From Proluteimonas luteida (GTDB taxonomy: Bacteria > Pseudomonadota > Gammaproteobacteria > Xanthomonadales > Xanthomonadaceae), in NCBI RefSeq assembly GCF_021191695.1, contig NZ_JAIWPT010000001.1, forward strand, positions 248,001 to 312,000: 64,000 bases of DNA, written 5' to 3'. Below are positions 8,149 through 16,732 of this stretch, in pieces. Every line of letters begins with the position of its first letter. Position 1 is the stretch's first letter. The position numbers and the translations under genes are program-made. Below the pieces are notes generated by a model that was given only the letters and a program-made list of their open reading frames with translations, was not told the origin of the DNA and made no database searches.

Positions 8149-9146
8149 GCGCCGCGCTCACGCTCCCCCGGCTGTCGCCCGGCATCCCGCTGTCGGTGCA
8201 GCCTTGCTACCGCCGCCGGGCGAACGCGGGGCTGGCGCGATTCCTGGTCGATGCCGGCGTGCTGAGGGAGGCCGATGTGCCGGCCGCATGGAACGATGCG
8301 CTGGAGGTCTGCCAACGGGCGCTGGATGCGTGGATCAAGCGGCAGATTGGGCCGCTGCATTGCCTCTCGCCGTTGTTCCTGCTGATCGCCGGGGACACGG
8401 ACACCTTTCCGCCGACGCGCGCTGCGCCCGATGCCTATGCGTCGGCGCGGCTGATCTGGATGGAGGAGCAGGAGCGGCAATGGGTGGTCGGGCCGGGGCT
8501 CGAAGCGCTGGAGCGCGCCCAAGCCGGCTTGGGTGGCGCCGTGCTCGACGCGCTGGCGGCGCAGCACGACGTCTATCCGGTGTTCACGCCAGAAGCGGCC
8601 TGCGACGTCGTGTCCTACCTGCATTGGTACGGCGAGGACAACGAGGAAGCGGCGCTCGACATGCAGTGCGGCGACGATGAGGACGAGCGCGCCGCGATGC
8701 GCGAGCAGATGGTGACGCGGGCGATGATCGACGCTGCGTTCCCTGTCTGGGCGCAGGGACGGCTGCCTCTGCGCGCGCAGCGGCTGGCCTTGCCGCGCCT
8801 CGCCGAAGGCGTGCGCGATGCGCGCCTGCGCGCGATCGTGGACGACGCGCTCGCCTTGTCGCGGCTGCGGATCGGCCCGGAGTTCCGCCCGGAGGCCGAT
8901 GGCGAGTTCATCGGCTGGGGCGCAGTGCTCAGCTGGGCCGAGGACGATCTGTCGGTGCGCGTGTACGACGATCTGGTCGACCAAGCGCACCAGGGCGAGT
9001 ACTGCGACATCATCGGGGCGGTCGAGCTGCCGATGAACGCGCCGGCGGCCATGGCGGACTGGCGCAAGGCCATGCGGGCGCGCTTCCGAGCCATTGGCCT
9101 GCTCGACCGCTTGATCCATGCCCTCTCGACGGGAGACTGGTCCTGA
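8145..9146 (+). CDS. PRTRC system protein F
   Basis: A 333-aa protein from a GTG at 8145 that overlaps the PRTRC-C stop (GTGA); the open frame extends upstream but would overlap C heavily. The sequence is largely helical and acidic, with Trp-rich motifs (DVVSYLHWYGEDNEEAALD around residues 160-180, GWGAVLSWAEDDL later). In this system F is the predicted alpha-helical partner encoded with the ubiquitin-like, E1-, E2- and JAB-like proteins. Its activity is unknown. Position and overlap support the call more than any catalytic motif. Confidence 0.75.
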   Translation: MSAALTLPRLSPGIPLSVQPCYRRRANAGLARFLVDAGVLREADVPAAWNDALEVCQRALDAWIKRQIGPLHCLSPLFLLIAGDTDTFPPTRAAPDAYASARLIWMEEQERQWVVGPGLEALERAQAGLGGAVLDALAAQHDVYPVFTPEAACDVVSYLHWYGEDNEEAALDMQCGDDEDERAAMREQMVTRAMIDAAFPVWAQGRLPLRAQRLALPRLAEGVRDARLRAIVDDALALSRLRIGPEFRPEADGEFIGWGAVLSWAEDDLSVRVYDDLVDQAHQGEYCDIIGAVELPMNAPAAMADWRKAMRARFRAIGLLDRLIHALSTGDWS

Positions 9147-9165
9147 CCCAAGCGAGGGGCGGGGC

Positions 9166-9894
9166 ATGAATCAGGCGCGGTTCTCGATCCGCACGCCGAG
9201 CGACAGCACGCTGTCGCTGTCGCAGGCAGTGCTGATCTACAAGGGGCGCAGCGGCGACGTGCTGGCGACCCTGCACCCTGTGGAGGATGCGGACGGCGAG
9301 CCGGTGATCGGTGCGGGCAAGGCGGTGACGCCGCGCGCGGCGCGGGAAATGGCCAGCGCGCTCGGCAGGCAAATCGGGCACAGCGGGTTCATGCCCGACA
9401 CCGTGCTCTACGTCGATGGTGATCTGCTGTTGTGGTGGGTACCGCCGGCACGCCGCCATGTCATGTTCCGGGTGGACCGGACCCACGCCGATGCGCTGGG
9501 CGGCGCGGAGCGCGGCGAGACGGTGCCGCATCCCGGGCTGGTGTTTGCCGCGTCGAGCAAGGTGTGGCGCGTGTGGGCGGTGAAGGGCAGCGCGCGGCCG
9601 ACGCCGGCGACGCTGCTGTATCAGGCGCCGTACTTCAACGTGTCCGACAACGGAGCGATCTGCCAAGGCAGCGTGCAGGTGCCCAAGGGCACGACCGCCG
9701 AGAAGATCGACGCGTGGAACGACGCCTTCTTCCGCAGCTACTTCAGCCATCCCAACGTCCACCGGATGCTGGTCAAGTATCGGGGTGGCGCCTACCGGCT
9801 GTGGCGCGACCTGCTCGACGGCCGGCACATGCGCTTTCCCGAGCGTGCGCTGGTGACAACTGGCACGACGCTTGCCGAACTGCTGTCCGTTTGA
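9166..9894 (+). CDS. PRTRC system protein B, E2-like
   Basis: A 242-aa protein from an ATG at 9166, preceded by a purine-rich GAGGGGCGGGG. It matches PRTRC-B, which belongs to a predicted prokaryotic E2 (ubiquitin-conjugating enzyme-like) family. It contains exactly one cysteine, Cys166 in DNGAICQGSVQVP, just after PYFNVS. That is where an E2-like catalytic cysteine would be expected, and its being the sole Cys strengthens the reading. The gene ends 12 bases before PRTRC-A. Conjugating activity is inference. Confidence 0.8.
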   Translation: MNQARFSIRTPSDSTLSLSQAVLIYKGRSGDVLATLHPVEDADGEPVIGAGKAVTPRAAREMASALGRQIGHSGFMPDTVLYVDGDLLLWWVPPARRHVMFRVDRTHADALGGAERGETVPHPGLVFAASSKVWRVWAVKGSARPTPATLLYQAPYFNVSDNGAICQGSVQVPKGTTAEKIDAWNDAFFRSYFSHPNVHRMLVKYRGGAYRLWRDLLDGRHMRFPERALVTTGTTLAELLSV

Positions 9895-9906
9895 GGAGGC
9901 ATCGAC

Positions 9907-10617
9907 ATGCAAGACGAACTCGGCATCGTGGACGCGCGCGATCTTGCGCTACAGGCCAGCTGCCCGTTACTCGCCGTGCCGCGCTTCGGCGCGCTGCCGC
10001 CGATGGAGAACGGTCAGCGCATCCTGGTCGCCGCCAACGGCGTGTTCGCGCAGTTCAAGCTGGACTGGCTGGATTGTATCCAGCGGCTCGCGCCACCTGC
10101 GGCGCTCCCGCTGCCCTATGGCGAGGTGGAGGAGCGGTTGCGCTTCGCGTTCGGCCGCCTGCCGATCCATCTGATCGAACAGTTCGTGGACGAGGGGCGC
10201 AAGCGGCTGCCGGACGAGGCGGCCGGCGCGCTGGTCTACTCGCGCGCTTCCGGCGCGCTGCGGTTGGTCATGCACGCGCCGGTGTCGGCATCGCCCGGCC
10301 ACATTACCTATGGCGTGCCGACGCTGGCAGCGGACGACACGCTGGCCGTCGATTTGCATACCCACGGGCGGCTGCCGGCGTTCTGGTCGCCGACCGACGA
10401 CTGCGATGACACCGGCATCAAGGTCGCGGGCGTCTTCGGCGATCTGCATCGACCGCAACCGACTGCCGCGTTCCGGCTGGTACTCAACGGCCTGTACCGC
10501 GCGCTGCCGCATCCGTGGCCAACCGCCGAGCCGCCAGCGCGCGCTCCCGAGCGTCCGGAGGAACCGCCCGTTGAGGCGGGCGTGTTGCGCCGGATACTCA
10601 GGGCAATCCTCGGGTAG
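9907..10617 (+). CDS. PRTRC system protein A, JAB/JAMM peptidase-like
   Basis: A 236-aa protein with a strong ribosome site (GAGGAGG). It contains an intact JAMM zinc-protease motif: Glu104 (DEAAGALVYS), then His151-x-His153-x7-Ser161-x2-Asp164 in LHTHGRLPAFWSPTDD. JAMM enzymes remove ubiquitin-like proteins from targets or mature their precursors. Here the obvious substrate is PRTRC-C, which extends past Gly-Gly. The last 35 residues are Pro/Arg-rich. The call is supported by motif, length and operon. Confidence 0.88.
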   Translation: MQDELGIVDARDLALQASCPLLAVPRFGALPPMENGQRILVAANGVFAQFKLDWLDCIQRLAPPAALPLPYGEVEERLRFAFGRLPIHLIEQFVDEGRKRLPDEAAGALVYSRASGALRLVMHAPVSASPGHITYGVPTLAADDTLAVDLHTHGRLPAFWSPTDDCDDTGIKVAGVFGDLHRPQPTAAFRLVLNGLYRALPHPWPTAEPPARAPERPEEPPVEAGVLRRILRAILG

Positions 10618-10652
10618 CGGCGCAGGGCCGCAGACGATCAGGAGGCAGTGCG

Positions 10653-10790
10653 ATGGCAGAGTGGGACGTCTACATCGACGGTAAGCACGTCGGCACGGTG
10701 CAGGAAACATCGGAAGCCGCGGCGCGGTGCGCCGCCCTGTACTGGTTCGATCCGCCGGAGGACGCTGACATTTCGGTGTCGCGGCGATGA
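10653..10790 (+). CDS. Small 45-aa protein in the PRTRC cluster
   Basis: An ATG with a good ribosome site (GGAGG, 7 bases upstream) opens a 45-codon frame (MAEWDVYIDGKHVGTVQE... ending SVSRR) whose TGA overlaps the ATG of the ThiF gene in ATGA. The pattern looks like a small strand-helix-strand domain (WDVYIDGKHVGTV; EAAARCAALYWF). Similar small ORFs sit before ThiF in related clusters, but no function is known to me. Tight coupling makes it likely to be a real gene. Confidence 0.65.
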   Translation: MAEWDVYIDGKHVGTVQETSEAAARCAALYWFDPPEDADISVSRR

Positions 10791-11641
10791 GCCGGAAGCC
10801 GCGCGTGCGGACCGGCCAGGCGCCCCCGGCGCAGATGCAGGCGACGGCACACCGAATCGCCTCGGATCTGCTGGTCCGGCGCGTCTGTGTCCACCTCGTT
10901 GGCGTGGGCGGGAACGGCGCGCAGGTTGCCGCCTGCCTCGCTCGGCTGGATGTCGCCATGCGCGCCTTGGGCCATCCCCACGGCCTCCACGTGACTGCCT
11001 TCGATGCCGACCGGGTGAGCGAGTCCAACGTCGGGCGTCAGCTCTACAGCCCGAGCGATATCGGCCGGCACAAGGCCCTCGTGACGATCCACCGCATCAA
11101 CCAGTTCTACGGCCTCGACTGGGAAGCGCAGCCGGTCCGCTACGAGGCCGCGATGGAGGCGCACTACATCCACCCGCGCATCGACCTCCTGGTCAGCTGC
11201 GTGGACACGCGCGCCGCGCGCCGTACCCTCCACGCGCTGGTGTTCAATCCGAACCTCGACTATCGCTACTGGCTCGACCTCGGCAACACTGAAACGACCG
11301 CACAGGTGGTGCTGGGGGAGGGGCATCGCCGGTACGGATCATCGGTCGGGGATCGCCTGCCGTGCGTGACCGAACTGTTCCCCGACCTGCTCGACGACCG
11401 CATCCCCGACGATGATCGGCCATCTTGCTCCGTCAGGATGTCGCTGGCCGCGCAGGGTCTGTTCGTCAACGACATCGCCGTGCGTTTCGCGATGCAACTG
11501 CTCTACGAACTGTTCAGCCAGGGCCGGCTGACGCAGCATGGCGTGATCGTCAACCTCGACGCCAAGCGCGCCGGCCCCATCGACATCGATCCCGCCACAT
11601 GGGCGAGGTTCGGCTACCTGAGCGGGGCTCATCCGGATTGA
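10787..11641 (+). CDS. PRTRC system ThiF-family E1-like protein
   Basis: A 284-aa protein. The nucleotide-binding Rossmann motif is VGVGGNGAQVA (residues 38-48), followed by the family segment DADRVSESNVGRQ, with Asp and Arg for ATP/Mg, then VSCVDTRAARR. Cys214 in RPSCSVRMSL is a candidate acceptor cysteine downstream of the adenylation site. ThiF/E1 enzymes adenylate the C-terminal Gly of ubiquitin-like proteins. With PRTRC-C, B and A this completes an E1-E2-Ubl-JAB set. It is the last gene of the plus-strand cluster and converges on the integrase. Confidence 0.87.
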   Translation: MSRKPRVRTGQAPPAQMQATAHRIASDLLVRRVCVHLVGVGGNGAQVAACLARLDVAMRALGHPHGLHVTAFDADRVSESNVGRQLYSPSDIGRHKALVTIHRINQFYGLDWEAQPVRYEAAMEAHYIHPRIDLLVSCVDTRAARRTLHALVFNPNLDYRYWLDLGNTETTAQVVLGEGHRRYGSSVGDRLPCVTELFPDLLDDRIPDDDRPSCSVRMSLAAQGLFVNDIAVRFAMQLLYELFSQGRLTQHGVIVNLDAKRAGPIDIDPATWARFGYLSGAHPD

Positions 11642-11726
11642 AGGCTGAGTCGCGCGATGAGGGCGCCTTTCGACGCGTCGAGCCTGCCGGGAGATAGCAG
11701 GACGCCTTTGGGGAGATATCGGTACA

Positions 11727-12875
11727 TCACGGTGCATCGGCACGGTTGGGGACACTCCTGCCACGCGCTGGTCGGCCAAGGTACGCATCGGCCACCCGAA
11801 TGCGCGAATGGCCAGCCAGCGCGGCCACCGCCGCCCGCGCCGGCCGCTCGATCTCCCTCGGCAGTTCGGCGCCACCCCTGACCGGCGGCGCGGCGCCGGT
11901 GATCGCCGCGTAGTGGTCGATCAGCGCTTCATGGCGCAACCCGTGCGCCGTCACCCCCAGCGCCTTGGCCGTTACGCCGAATTTGTCGAGCACGTAGTGG
12001 AAGCGGCGCAGGTTCTGCCGCAGGTTCGCGTCCGGATGTCCGACATGCGCGTCCTGGTCCACGGCGACACCGCGCGCGTAGGCCAGTGCCGCAAGCCGCT
12101 GCGGCGTGGACACCGGGATGAAGCGTTCGCGCCCCCCTTTCGCGCCCGCCTTGATGCGCACGTAATGGTCTGCCGCCCGCTGCGCGGGGGGAAGCGCTGT
12201 CGCCTCGAACGGGACCATGCAGCGATGGGGCCGCAGCATCACCGCTTCCTTGCGCCGCAAGCCGAACGCCCGGATCAACCGCATCGCCGCGCCCACGTGC
12301 GGATCGAACTCGCAGATGCGCTCGACCGTCGCGTCGATATCGACTGAGCGCGCGGACCAGGAACGGTCGTGCTCGGCATAGCCATGCCGCTCGTACCGCT
12401 CTGCCGCCAACCCGTAGAAGTCCGGCCCCCGGATCAACCCCGGCTTGCCGATCCATAGCGCCAGCCCGCGCAGGAAGCTCAGGTACGTCTGGATCGTCGC
12501 CGGCGACAGCCGCTCCCGCTGCCATAGATCGACCAGCGCCTGCACATGCCGCTGGGCGAGATTGCGTGGGTCGGGCAGTTGCTTGAAGCCGCAGCGCGCG
12601 TGCAAATCGCCGAACGCCCGACGTATGAACTGCGCGCGCTCCTGCCGCGTCTTGTGCGACACGGACTTGTCGCGCGCGGTATGCCGTGCGTTGAAAAGGC
12701 GCAGCAACAGCTCGAGCACCTGAGTCGGCTCGGCCTTGCCCGGCGCGAGCCGGGCGAGGATCTGGCTGTCGGACAGGTTCGCCCATTCGGGCTTGCGTCG
12801 CGGCTGGTGCGACGCGCGGGTCCACATCGGCCCGGTCTTGCGGCGCCGAGTGGGGTGGTACGAGCTTGCGTTCAT
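11727..12875 (-). CDS. Tyrosine recombinase (phage-type integrase)
   Basis: A 382-aa protein from an ATG at 12875 (the frame is open further upstream but Arg-rich and unconvincing). Residues about 40-160 form a core-binding SAM-like domain. The catalytic set is visible: Arg in AFGLRRKEAVMLRP, a Lys-rich beta-hairpin (RIKAGAKGGRERFIPV), His-x-x-Arg in TAHGLRHEALIDHY, and His...Tyr in LAGHSRIRVADAYLG. Such enzymes integrate or excise elements. It converges on the PRTRC ThiF gene and supports a mobile-element origin of the block. An att site was not found. Confidence 0.85.
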   Translation of the reverse strand: MNASSYHPTRRRKTGPMWTRASHQPRRKPEWANLSDSQILARLAPGKAEPTQVLELLLRLFNARHTARDKSVSHKTRQERAQFIRRAFGDLHARCGFKQLPDPRNLAQRHVQALVDLWQRERLSPATIQTYLSFLRGLALWIGKPGLIRGPDFYGLAAERYERHGYAEHDRSWSARSVDIDATVERICEFDPHVGAAMRLIRAFGLRRKEAVMLRPHRCMVPFEATALPPAQRAADHYVRIKAGAKGGRERFIPVSTPQRLAALAYARGVAVDQDAHVGHPDANLRQNLRRFHYVLDKFGVTAKALGVTAHGLRHEALIDHYAAITGAAPPVRGGAELPREIERPARAAVAALAGHSRIRVADAYLGRPARGRSVPNRADAP

Positions 12876-14000
12876 CGGGAAGGCTCCGAAGTGGGCGCGT
12901 CGCCCGAACGACCGCGCGTGGGTTGAATTGGTGTCGAGTCGTGGTAGGCGCCACGGCGGCGGACTCGCGCGCCGGCGTGGTTGTGGTCGCCTTGCGTTCG
13001 CGTCGCGCGCGACCACCCACGCGCGAAGCAACCCCGGGTTCGCCGATCCGCGCCGGCGCCATGCAGGCGTCGGGACAGAACCGGCTCGGTCGGTCTTAAA
13101 AATGGAACGGGTGATCCGGCCTGTTTGCGGGTTTCCTCGCGACAACAGGGTTTGTGATGCCGATGGGCCTCGCGGGCGTCATCGGAATCCACGCGCAGGT
13201 CGAGCCTGGGCGTGCGAGCTGGATCGGGTCTGGATGCGTAGCGCCATCCGCTCGCAGGGGTCGCCCCTGACCGAAGTCCAGGGCGTGCAGAGCGTTCGAG
13301 CCGGGTGCGCGGGTGCCGGAACCGGCGACGTCGCGCACTGCGCGTTCGCGCGTGCTCAGGGTGATGGCGGGGTCGGCTGGAACGGCATCGAGTGCGTTCC
13401 GGCGATCTGTCTCCTCCACGATCCGCTTCGGGAGCGGCGGCCCGTGGGCCGGACATCGTGACGAGTCGTACTACGGCGGGGGTTGCCTTGGGCGCGGCCT
13501 CGGGGGCAGCGCCGTGCCTGTCTCAAGGAAAGGGACGGACGAGGGCGGGTGACGACCGCAACGCCTTTTCGCTCCACGACGGAGCAGGGCAAGGAGCCTT
13601 CGGGTGCGGCCAGTTGACGCCGTCGCGCGCGCCGGGTCAAGCGCGACGGCAACGGTTTCGGATGGCGACGAAAGCCGCTGGTGAGGCGGCTTTTTTCTCC
13701 GGGGCGGGCCGATTCGGCGGCGGGAGAGGGGGTTGACGGGGTGGGAATGCGCCTCTGGTTCCGGAACGGAATTTTCCGCCGTTGCCTCGTTCCTCTGCGG
13801 GCGGAGTAGCGAGGGCCAGCGAGCCGCGTTCGTCTGCAGGCGGAGTGACAGCTCAGGTCGCGCGGTCGCGACGCGTGCGCAGCGGCCGACGCCTGGTGTG
13901 AGCTGGCTGATGCTGAAGTGTCAGTCCAGGTCGGCCGCAATCATCCGCCGGCATGGGCGCAAGCCGGCACACGACCGGTCCGCCTACGGGCCGATAAGCG
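12876..14000. other. About 1.1 kb without a supported gene
   Basis: This very GC-rich stretch upstream of the integrase has open frames on both strands, but their products are Arg/Gly/Ala-rich shadows without domains or good ribosome sites. It contains one clear terminator-like hairpin (13671-13696). It could hold the integrase promoter, an att or transfer site, or a small RNA. Nothing more can be supported. Confidence 0.5.
13671..13696 (+). terminator. Rho-independent terminator-like hairpin
   Basis: AAAGCCGC, a 7-base loop, then GCGGCTTT followed by further T residues. This is a strong 8-bp stem with a T run on the plus strand. No plus-strand gene ends just before it, which suggests a short transcript or a remnant. 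Confidence 0.6.
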
Positions 14001-14228
14001 TTATTGCGGGTCGACGCTCGCGATGTAGCGCCCATGCATGGCGAGCATGGCGTCGATGCGCTCGTTGACGGCGTGGGCATGCTCCCCGGCTTCGTCTTCG
14101 ATGGCATAGGCTTGGTTGGCAAAGGCCTCCCAGAAGTCGGCCGGGTTCGGATGCTCGGCGATGAGCGCCGGCAGGGCTGCTTGCAGAGCGTCCAGCCGTG
14201 CGTTGAGTTCGTCCAGCTTCCGGGACAT
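14001..14228 (-). CDS. Small 75-aa helical protein
   Basis: Starts MSRKLDELNARLDALQAALPALI and is predicted to be almost wholly helical, with heptad-like spacing of Leu and Ala. It has no signal peptide and no recognised domain. It follows the lipoprotein gene after a 6-base gap and is the last gene of a four-gene minus-strand unit with the HExxH protein. It could be an accessory or cytoplasmic immunity protein; that is only a guess from position. Confidence 0.6.
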   Translation of the reverse strand: MSRKLDELNARLDALQAALPALIAEHPNPADFWEAFANQAYAIEDEAGEHAHAVNERIDAMLAMHGRYIASVDPQ

Positions 14229-14234
14229 CTCGCT

Positions 14235-14666
14235 TTACCGGGCACAAATGAATGGGTGGACTTCGAACACGAGGGTCCGACTGGTGTCGGCGGCAATGAT
14301 CGTGGCGTTGCCGAAAGCGGCGTAAGGGATGACGCCGACCAGGGTTTGCCCGGGCTCCACGCGCACGTCGCCGCAGCCGCCGGGGCAGTACGCACTGCCC
14401 GTGGGGAGCAACGCCTGGGTGCCGGCGGACGTGGATAACGTGGCGCCGTCGAACCCTGCAGGCAAGGCTTCCAAGGCCGGCCACGCTTCCTTGGAGAGGC
14501 AAAGCGGTGCAGTAGCCTTCGATGTCGATGTCACGTCGAACCGCTGTCGGTCGGGGTTGTCGACGATGTCCAATGTGTAGTCGGTGGCCGGCGCCCAGCG
14601 GATGGGCGTCGACGATGCGCACGCGGTCAGCGCGGCCAGCGTCAGCAGCGCCAAGGCGCGGATCAC
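14235..14666 (-). CDS. Putative lipoprotein next to the RHS-tip/HExxH gene
   Basis: A 143-aa protein from a GTG at 14666 that overlaps the stop of the upstream gene (GTGA). It begins with a lipoprotein signal (VIRALALLTLAALTACASS, lipobox LTAC). The mature part is beta-rich with a Cys-rich loop (SAYCPGGCGDVR) and ends FEVHPFICAR. No family was recognised. A periplasmic, membrane-anchored product coupled to an exported toxin-like gene fits an immunity protein, but this is inference. Confidence 0.65.
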   Translation of the reverse strand: MIRALALLTLAALTACASSTPIRWAPATDYTLDIVDNPDRQRFDVTSTSKATAPLCLSKEAWPALEALPAGFDGATLSTSAGTQALLPTGSAYCPGGCGDVRVEPGQTLVGVIPYAAFGNATIIAADTSRTLVFEVHPFICAR

Positions 14667-15397
14667 CGGCCGTAGTCCATTAGGTGGTCGGGGTTGATCA
14701 GCCGCTGCGCGCCCGGCAGCGTGCGGAAGATTTCCTGCTGCTGGGGGGTGCCGAACTTGTAGGCCGGGATTCCGTTCATCCGCTGATCCTTGTAGCCGAG
14801 GACTGCGTGGCCGGTTTCGTGGCCTGCGCCCCACGCCAGGGTGGAGCGACTGTTGAAGCCGGGGTGCGAAACGTTCACCAGGACTTGCGGCGGGCCGGAG
14901 GTCGGCACGCCGGCCAGTGTATCGGAGCCGACGCCTGGGTAGGCCGCCTCCAGCGCCGCGCCCGTCATCCCATGGGCCGGGATGGCGCTGGCGCTGGTGT
15001 CGCGCAGTGCGGCGGCCATGGCGCCCATGTCAGATGCGGCCTTAGCCATGTTCTCGGGTGTCGCGGTGCCCGCACCGAAATTGCGCTCGAAGGACCGTTC
15101 TGCGCGCTGTAGCGACTTCCCGCCAGCAGCCAGGGCATCGTTGATCCTGCCCGCTGACTTCTCCAGGCCGCCGGCCGCGCTCTGTTGTGCGCGGTCGAAC
15201 TGCCGCCACTGCTTGTCGGTCCATCCTTCGCCGCGCGACAGCCGGCCATCGGGATCGGTAAACCGGTACGGGTTGTTGTTGGCGTACCAGTAGCGGTTGA
15301 AGTTCTGCCCTGTGTTTGGGTTGGCCTGCACCGGATCGGTGGAAGCGTGGGCGGCGAACGAGAACACCAGTGCAACGCACGTCAGGACGGCACGCAT
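14663..15397 (-). CDS. Exported RHS-tip protein with HExxH zincin motif
   Basis: A 244-aa protein: Sec signal peptide (MRAVLTCVALVFSFAAHA), then directly the closing motif of an RHS core (DPVQANPNTGQNFNRYWYANNNPYRFTDPDGR region, residues about 20-52), then a helical linker and a C-terminal domain with AWGAGHETGHAVLGYKD. The HETGH fits the HExxH zinc-peptidase signature. No RHS/YD repeats are present, so only the tip that precedes polymorphic toxin domains is kept. The ATG at 15397 overlaps the upstream stop (TGATG); a GTG at 15400 is the alternative. The likely role is a secreted peptidase toxin. Confidence 0.7.
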   Translation of the reverse strand: MRAVLTCVALVFSFAAHASTDPVQANPNTGQNFNRYWYANNNPYRFTDPDGRLSRGEGWTDKQWRQFDRAQQSAAGGLEKSAGRINDALAAGGKSLQRAERSFERNFGAGTATPENMAKAASDMGAMAAALRDTSASAIPAHGMTGAALEAAYPGVGSDTLAGVPTSGPPQVLVNVSHPGFNSRSTLAWGAGHETGHAVLGYKDQRMNGIPAYKFGTPQQQEIFRTLPGAQRLINPDHLMDYGR

Positions 15398-16416
15398 CAC
15401 GATCCCCCTTGGCTCTTCGATTTCATGGTGTTGAAGTGTTGCAGGTAGCGTTCCCTGTCAGCCGGCCCCCACTGGCGCCAGCCCAAGGCCTCGGCCTTGG
15501 CATACCAATCAAGGTTTTGCCTGCTGTAGTCCAGATAGATGGCGCGCAAATCCTGGGGGATCTGCTCGGCCTCCGGGTACTTGGCCTTGAACTGCTGTTC
15601 GATCAGCAGGTAGTAGGCATCCCCCCGCTGCGTCATGGCGACGACGTCCTTGGGGTTGGCTTGGAGGATGGCGTCGGTGACCTCCAGCATGCGCTCGGCC
15701 TGCTGCCGCTGTCGGTAGAAGGGGACGAGAGTTGCCGTTGCGAACGAGGCCACTGTCTCGTGTTGCGTGTACGGCCGCAGGAAGGTGTCGTTGTGCGTAG
15801 CTTCGGGCGGGATGTTCAATGCCTGCTCATAGCCGCTGTCGGCATGGAACAGCCCGCTGGTGGCCTCGAAGTTGGTCCAATGCCCCTGTTCTTCATCGCC
15901 GTACTTCACCATGAGGTGATAGGGCGCGGTGGTGAGGGTCAGGGGCAGTCCCAGCCGTTCGCCGATGGCCAGGAACGCGATGGGCATGATGACGCACTGG
16001 CCCTTGCGGGTGGCCAGGTACGTCGACAGCAGCGTGTTCTCGACGTTCTGGCCGAAGGGATCGGAGTAGTCGTAGCCGAACGGCCTGTTGTCGTTCCAAG
16101 GGCCGGGTTCGTAGAGAGTCGAAATCAGCAGGTCCATCTTGACCTTGTTGGACGCGCCGGCCGGAAACCGGGCGCGCGCCCTGGCCGCCCACTCGTCGAC
16201 CAGGCGAAGTGTCGCATCCGCGTCGATCGAGGGATCTACCATCCGGTCGATGGCGATCTTGGTCCGCGCAAGGTCGATGGCGCCTTCGGGTTGCTCCAGC
16301 AACCGCCGCAACGTTGATTCCGGGGAGTCGTGCGTCGCGGCCCAGAGGGGCACGGCCACCAGCGCCAGGCACAGGCCCAGCGCTACGACAACGCGTTGGT
16401 AGATCCTTCTCCCCAC
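15397..16416 (-). CDS. Exported transglutaminase-like protein
   Basis: A 339-aa protein with a signal peptide (VVVALGLCLALVAVPLWA). The middle resembles the SirB1/Transglut_core2 type of transglutaminase-like domain: Cys in ATRKGQCVIMPIAFLAIGERLGLPL, His in APYHLMVKYG, and the WTNFEATSG segment with a possible third acidic position. The C-terminal third is TPR-like (AILQANPKDVVAMTQRGDAYYLL). It is the first gene of the minus-strand unit and overlaps the RHS-tip gene. It may be a second effector, a modifying enzyme or a processing factor. Confidence 0.7.
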   Translation of the reverse strand: MGRRIYQRVVVALGLCLALVAVPLWAATHDSPESTLRRLLEQPEGAIDLARTKIAIDRMVDPSIDADATLRLVDEWAARARARFPAGASNKVKMDLLISTLYEPGPWNDNRPFGYDYSDPFGQNVENTLLSTYLATRKGQCVIMPIAFLAIGERLGLPLTLTTAPYHLMVKYGDEEQGHWTNFEATSGLFHADSGYEQALNIPPEATHNDTFLRPYTQHETVASFATATLVPFYRQRQQAERMLEVTDAILQANPKDVVAMTQRGDAYYLLIEQQFKAKYPEAEQIPQDLRAIYLDYSRQNLDWYAKAEALGWRQWGPADRERYLQHFNTMKSKSQGGS

Positions 16417-16732
16417 AGCCCGCTCCTTTCCCTGAGCTGCACTCTAGCCCTAAGCCGGGGCGGCTGCCAGAGGGCATGTCCGGATCGAAAGCCCCGCTGA
16501 AGCTGGGCCCGGTCCAGCCTCCGTGCCCATGTTCGACCCGCCGGTCATCACGGAGACCAGGGTGCGGGTGTCCAACCGGCGCGTCCTTTCGTTCGCTTGG
16601 CGATGCGGCCGCCCGCCAAGCCGCTCCGCCGGAAGGCTGGTGGCGAAATCCACACATTCCCACGGCCATTCTTTTTTGGATTGTCCGCCTGATGCTTCCA
16701 ATGCTCGACAGCGGGTCAACCGGAGGGCGCCG
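16417..16732. other. Divergent intergenic region
   Basis: A stretch of 316 bases between the minus-strand transglutaminase unit and the plus-strand actin-like gene. It must carry promoters for both directions and could hold a partition site for the actin-like protein, but I see no clear iterons or perfect inverted repeats. A T-rich tract near 16672-16682 is the only notable sequence. Confidence 0.4.

Noticed and set aside
13000..13740. Possible plus-strand genes between the integrase and the small protein at 14001
   Set aside because: Products are Gly/Arg-rich without motifs; no ribosome sites. Treated as non-coding.
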